This document shows positions 61,202 to 64,000 of a stretch of DNA of 64,000 bases, in pieces. Positions within the stretch are counted from its first letter, which is position 1. Every line of letters begins with the position of its first letter. This DNA comes from Achromobacter spanius (GTDB taxonomy: Bacteria > Pseudomonadota > Gammaproteobacteria > Burkholderiales > Burkholderiaceae_B): NCBI RefSeq assembly GCF_002812705.1, contig NZ_CP025030.1:5642001-5706000 (forward strand), given 5' to 3'. The position numbers were made by a program, and so were the translations under genes. The notes under the pieces are model-generated. The model had not been told where the DNA came from. It did not search any database and saw only the letters and a program-made list of their open reading frames with translations.

Positions 61202-62925
61202 ACCGTCGCGCGTTGCATCTCCTGCAACTGGCGCCACAGGATTTTCCCGGTGCTCGACTTGGGCAGCGCATCCACAAACTCCACGATGCGCGGCGCCTTG
61301 TAGGCCGCCATGCGCGCGCGGGCCCAGGCAATCACCTCGTCTTCGCGGGCGCTCTCGCGCGCTTCGGGCCGCAGCACCAGCAAGGCCTTCACCGTTTCGC
61401 CACGGCAGGCGTCGGGCACGCCCACCACGCACGCCTCGTGCACGGCGGGATGTTCGTACAAGGCGTTCTCGACTTCCGCCGGCCAGACCTTGTAGCCCGA
61501 GGCATTGATCATGCGCTTGAGCCGATCGGTGATGAAGAAATAGCCGTCTTCATCCATGCGTCCCAGGTCGCCGGTGCGAAAGTAGCGCTCGCCGTCCAGC
61601 ATGAAGAAAGCCTCGTCATCGGCGGCCGGGTTATTCCAATAGCCCTGCATGACTTGCGCGCCGCGCGTCACCAGTTCTCCCACTTCGCCGGGCGGCAAGG
61701 CTTGCAAGGTGGCGGGGTCGACCACCCGCGTATCGACGCCAAAGGTCGGCACGCCGATGCACTGGCGCTTGTTGCGGTGCATGGGGTTGCAGTGCAGGAA
61801 CGAAGCGGTCTCGGTCAGGCCGTAGGCTTCGTTGAAGATGATGCCGTAGCGGTCGGCCAGCATCGCCGCCACCGCCTCGGGCATGGGCGCGCCGCCGCCG
61901 CACAACAAGGCAAGGCGCGACAGGTCGAATGATTCAATCTCCGGCTGCGCGAAGAAGTCGACAACCATCGCGGGCGGCGCGGCCCAGACGCTGACGCGGT
62001 GCCGCGCCATCAATTGCGCGGCCACCTGACGGTCCCAGCGCGGCAACAGCACGACGGTGGCGCCCAACAGAATCGGCAGGTTCATGCAGTTCTGCATGCC
62101 CAGCAGATGGAACAGCGGCGCCACGCCCATGATGACGGCTTCCGAGGTCAGGCCGCGCCACAGCTGCGACCCCGTTACCGCCGCGCCCAAGGTGCCGTGC
62201 GTGTGACGGCAGCCCTTGGGGCGGCCGGTGGTGCCGGACGTGTAGGGCAAGAGGCACAGGTCCTGGGCACGGCTTTTGTGCGGCGCGGGCGGGGCGTTGA
62301 CGGCCAGCGCGCCATACCAGGGCACAGACCCGGGCACAGCCCCGGGAACAGACACCGCCCCTGGCACGGCACCACGCACGCCACCCGACGCAGCGGCGTT
62401 GTGGCGCGGTGCGGCGACCCAGTCGGGCGGCGTCACCCGGTCATCGCCATCCCCCGCGCCCAGGTAGTCGGAATAGGTGTGAACGATGATGCGGTCCAGG
62501 CGCCCATCCTCGACAAAGCGTGCCAGCCGTGGCGCCAGTTCCTGCGCGGCAAACGCCACCTGAGCGCCACTGTCTTGCAGGTAATGCGCCAGCTCGTCTT
62601 CGGTGCTCATCGCGTTCACCGGCACCACCACCGCATCGGCGCGCAGCACCGCGTAGTAGGCAATGATGAATTGCGGACAGTTCTGGCTCAGCAACAACAC
62701 CCGGTCGCCCGCCTTGACGCCCGCGCCGTGCTGCAAATAGCCGGCCATGGCGTCGACCTCGCGCTTCAGGCGCGCGTAGTCCAGCACCATGTCGTAGAAC
62801 ACAATGGCGGGCTTGTCGGGATAGCGCGTGGCCGCGGCCTCCAGGTTGAAATACAGGCTGGACCGAGGCTGGCTGATGTGCGTCGGCAGCCCCTTGGGCC
62901 AATACCGCAAATGCGCTTGCTGCAT
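61198..62925 (-). CDS. AMP-dependent acyl-CoA synthetase/ligase
   Basis: 575 residues. The adenylate motif is YTSGTTGRPKGCRH; NEAYGLTET and the hinge region TGDLGRMDEDGYFFITDR follow, with the catalytic Lys in PKSSTGKILWR. It activates a fatty or aromatic acid to its CoA ester. A Val-Pro-Gly-Ala repeat segment (about residues 181-203, coding region 62317-62383) is inserted in the N-terminal domain. CGGAG six bases before ATG 62925. It precedes an acyl-CoA dehydrogenase on the same strand, suggesting a beta-oxidation-type unit. Confidence 0.92.
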   Translation of the reverse strand: MQQAHLRYWPKGLPTHISQPRSSLYFNLEAAATRYPDKPAIVFYDMVLDYARLKREVDAMAGYLQHGAGVKAGDRVLLLSQNCPQFIIAYYAVLRADAVVVPVNAMSTEDELAHYLQDSGAQVAFAAQELAPRLARFVEDGRLDRIIVHTYSDYLGAGDGDDRVTPPDWVAAPRHNAAASGGVRGAVPGAVSVPGAVPGSVPWYGALAVNAPPAPHKSRAQDLCLLPYTSGTTGRPKGCRHTHGTLGAAVTGSQLWRGLTSEAVIMGVAPLFHLLGMQNCMNLPILLGATVVLLPRWDRQVAAQLMARHRVSVWAAPPAMVVDFFAQPEIESFDLSRLALLCGGGAPMPEAVAAMLADRYGIIFNEAYGLTETASFLHCNPMHRNKRQCIGVPTFGVDTRVVDPATLQALPPGEVGELVTRGAQVMQGYWNNPAADDEAFFMLDGERYFRTGDLGRMDEDGYFFITDRLKRMINASGYKVWPAEVENALYEHPAVHEACVVGVPDACRGETVKALLVLRPEARESAREDEVIAWARARMAAYKAPRIVEFVDALPKSSTGKILWRQLQEMQRATV

Positions 62926-62962
62926 CCGTGTCTCCGGGTTCCCGCGCAAGGTGCTGTCCGCG

Positions 62963-64000
62963 CTAGGCGGTCATGCCCCGCGCGATGATTTCTTTCATGA
63001 TTTCGTTTGAACCGCCGTAGATCTTTCCCACGCGCGCATCCGCATACATGCGTGCGATGGGCGTTTCCAACATGTAGCCGTAGCCACCGTGCAATTGCAG
63101 GCATTCATCGATGACTTGGCAGTTCATTTGCGTGGTCCACCACTTGGCCATGGCGGCGGTGGACAGGTCCAGCGTGCCCTGCAGTTGCCGCGTAATGCAG
63201 TCGTCGACAAAACGCGCGGCGATGGTGGCTACCGTTTCGCATTCGGCCAACTTGAAGCGCGTGTTCTGCATGTCGATGAGCGCTTGCCCGAACACCTGGC
63301 GCGTGCGGGTGTAGGCCAGCGTGTCGTCGATGGCGCGCCGCATCGTGGCCACCGCCCCCACCGCGATCAGCAGGCGTTCGCGCGGCAGTTGCTGCATCAG
63401 TTGCACAAAGCCGCGCCCTTCCACGTCGCCCAGCAGGTTGCCGGCCGGCACGCGCACGTCGTCGAAAAACAGTTCGGTGGTGTCCAGGCTTTTCTGGCCC
63501 AGTTTTTCAAGCAGCTTGCCACGCCGAAACCCTGGCAGGTCCTGTGTCTCCACCATGATCAACGAGACCCCGCGCGATCCGGCTGCAGGGTCCGTCTTGG
63601 CCACCACGCAGATCAGGTCCGCATGCAAGCCATTGGTGATGAAGGTCTTGGACCCGTTGATGACATAGGCGTCGCCGTCGCGCCTGGCGGTGGTGCGCAC
63701 GCTTTTCAGGTCGGACCCCGCGCCGGGCTCGCTCATGGCGATGGCGCCGACAAGTTCACCCGTGGCCATGCGGGGAAGCCAGCGCTGCTTTTGCGGCTCG
63801 GTGCCGTAGTTCAGGATGTAGTGCGCCAGGATGGCGCTGTGCACGTTGTTGCTGAAGCCGTAGACCATGGCGCGCGCCTGTTCGGCCGCCACGATGGCCT
63901 CGTGCGCGAAGCTGCCGCCCGCGCCGCCATAGGTCTCGGGCATGCTGACGCAAAGCAGCCCCATGCGGCCGGCCTTGTGCCAGATGTCGCGATCGGCGTG
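62963..64000 (-). CDS. acyl-CoA dehydrogenase (5' end beyond window)
   Basis: 345 residues are visible; the N-terminus continues past the window, since the frame stays open to base 64000 (HADRDIWHKAGRMGL). AMSEPGAGSDLKSVRTTARR is the FAD/substrate signature, and LQLHGGYGYMLE with IYGGSNEIMKEIIAR the C-terminal one. It introduces the alpha-beta double bond in an acyl-CoA. It lies 37 bases before the CoA ligase and is probably cotranscribed. Confidence 0.93.
   Translation of the reverse strand, partial: HADRDIWHKAGRMGLLCVSMPETYGGAGGSFAHEAIVAAEQARAMVYGFSNNVHSAILAHYILNYGTEPQKQRWLPRMATGELVGAIAMSEPGAGSDLKSVRTTARRDGDAYVINGSKTFITNGLHADLICVVAKTDPAAGSRGVSLIMVETQDLPGFRRGKLLEKLGQKSLDTTELFFDDVRVPAGNLLGDVEGRGFVQLMQQLPRERLLIAVGAVATMRRAIDDTLAYTRTRQVFGQALIDMQNTRFKLAECETVATIAARFVDDCITRQLQGTLDLSTAAMAKWWTTQMNCQVIDECLQLHGGYGYMLETPIARMYADARVGKIYGGSNEIMKEIIARGMTA

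Overview
The window looks like chromosomal DNA of a GC-rich betaproteobacterium of the Alcaligenaceae, most likely Achromobacter or a close Bordetella relative. The reasons are high G+C throughout, dense operons with ATGA overlaps, FecI/FecR-TonB iron signalling, class I PHA genes and a beta-ketoadipate type aromatic operon. No rRNA, tRNA, CRISPR array, prophage or replication origin was seen. Coding starts were chosen mainly by Shine-Dalgarno spacing and ATGA/TGATG overlaps.

Layout. (1) 1-6.2 kb: a zinc alcohol dehydrogenase, an L,D-transpeptidase, a phasin, a PHA synthase gene broken by a one-base deletion, Hsp20, a VOC protein and a LysE exporter. (2) 6.3-10.5 kb: a complete iron-uptake signalling cassette of ECF sigma factor, FecR anti-sigma and TonB receptor with STN domain. 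(3) 10.6-13.3 kb: a NarL-type response regulator and a 7TM sensor kinase. (4) 13.2-30 kb: a long leftward glycan region. A putative sigma-54 promoter with an upstream perfect palindrome precedes a run of glycosyltransferases, a GmhB-type phosphatase, an SDR, a NodU/CmcH carbamoyltransferase, a UDP-glucuronate decarboxylase-like epimerase and an alcohol dehydrogenase. Upstream of that lie PIG-L, GT2 and an unusual ABC exporter fused to a degenerate histidine-kinase ATPase domain and a CheY-like receiver.

(5) 30-51 kb: a stress and signalling island. It holds a 1375-residue CheB-CheR-PAS-kinase-receiver protein, NadE, GalU, Mn-catalase, DUF2243, a Cys-rich copper-binding protein, a stand-alone CheB, a second CheB-CheR-HWE-kinase gene split by an IS1182-like element, its receiver partner, MscS, a CinA-type amidase, an alpha/beta hydrolase and many very small disordered proteins. 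This gene mix recalls stationary-phase stress islands of other proteobacteria. (6) 51.4-64 kb: Rnk, then a seven-gene leftward operon (pcaG, pcaH, ketopantoate-reductase-like dehydrogenase, aromatic-acid MFS transporter, pobA, aldehyde dehydrogenase, benzoylformate decarboxylase) divergent from a LysR regulator, followed by a CoA ligase and an acyl-CoA dehydrogenase running off the window.

How they work together. The last operon can be read as a route from 4-hydroxymandelate through 4-hydroxybenzoylformate, 4-hydroxybenzaldehyde and 4-hydroxybenzoate to protocatechuate and ring cleavage. The glycan cluster probably makes a carbamoylated, heptose- or pentose-containing surface glycan. Its ABC-receiver fusion would link export to phospho-signalling. 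The CheB/CheR kinases lack any chemoreceptor, CheA or CheW in the window, so they are probably non-chemotactic signalling proteins.
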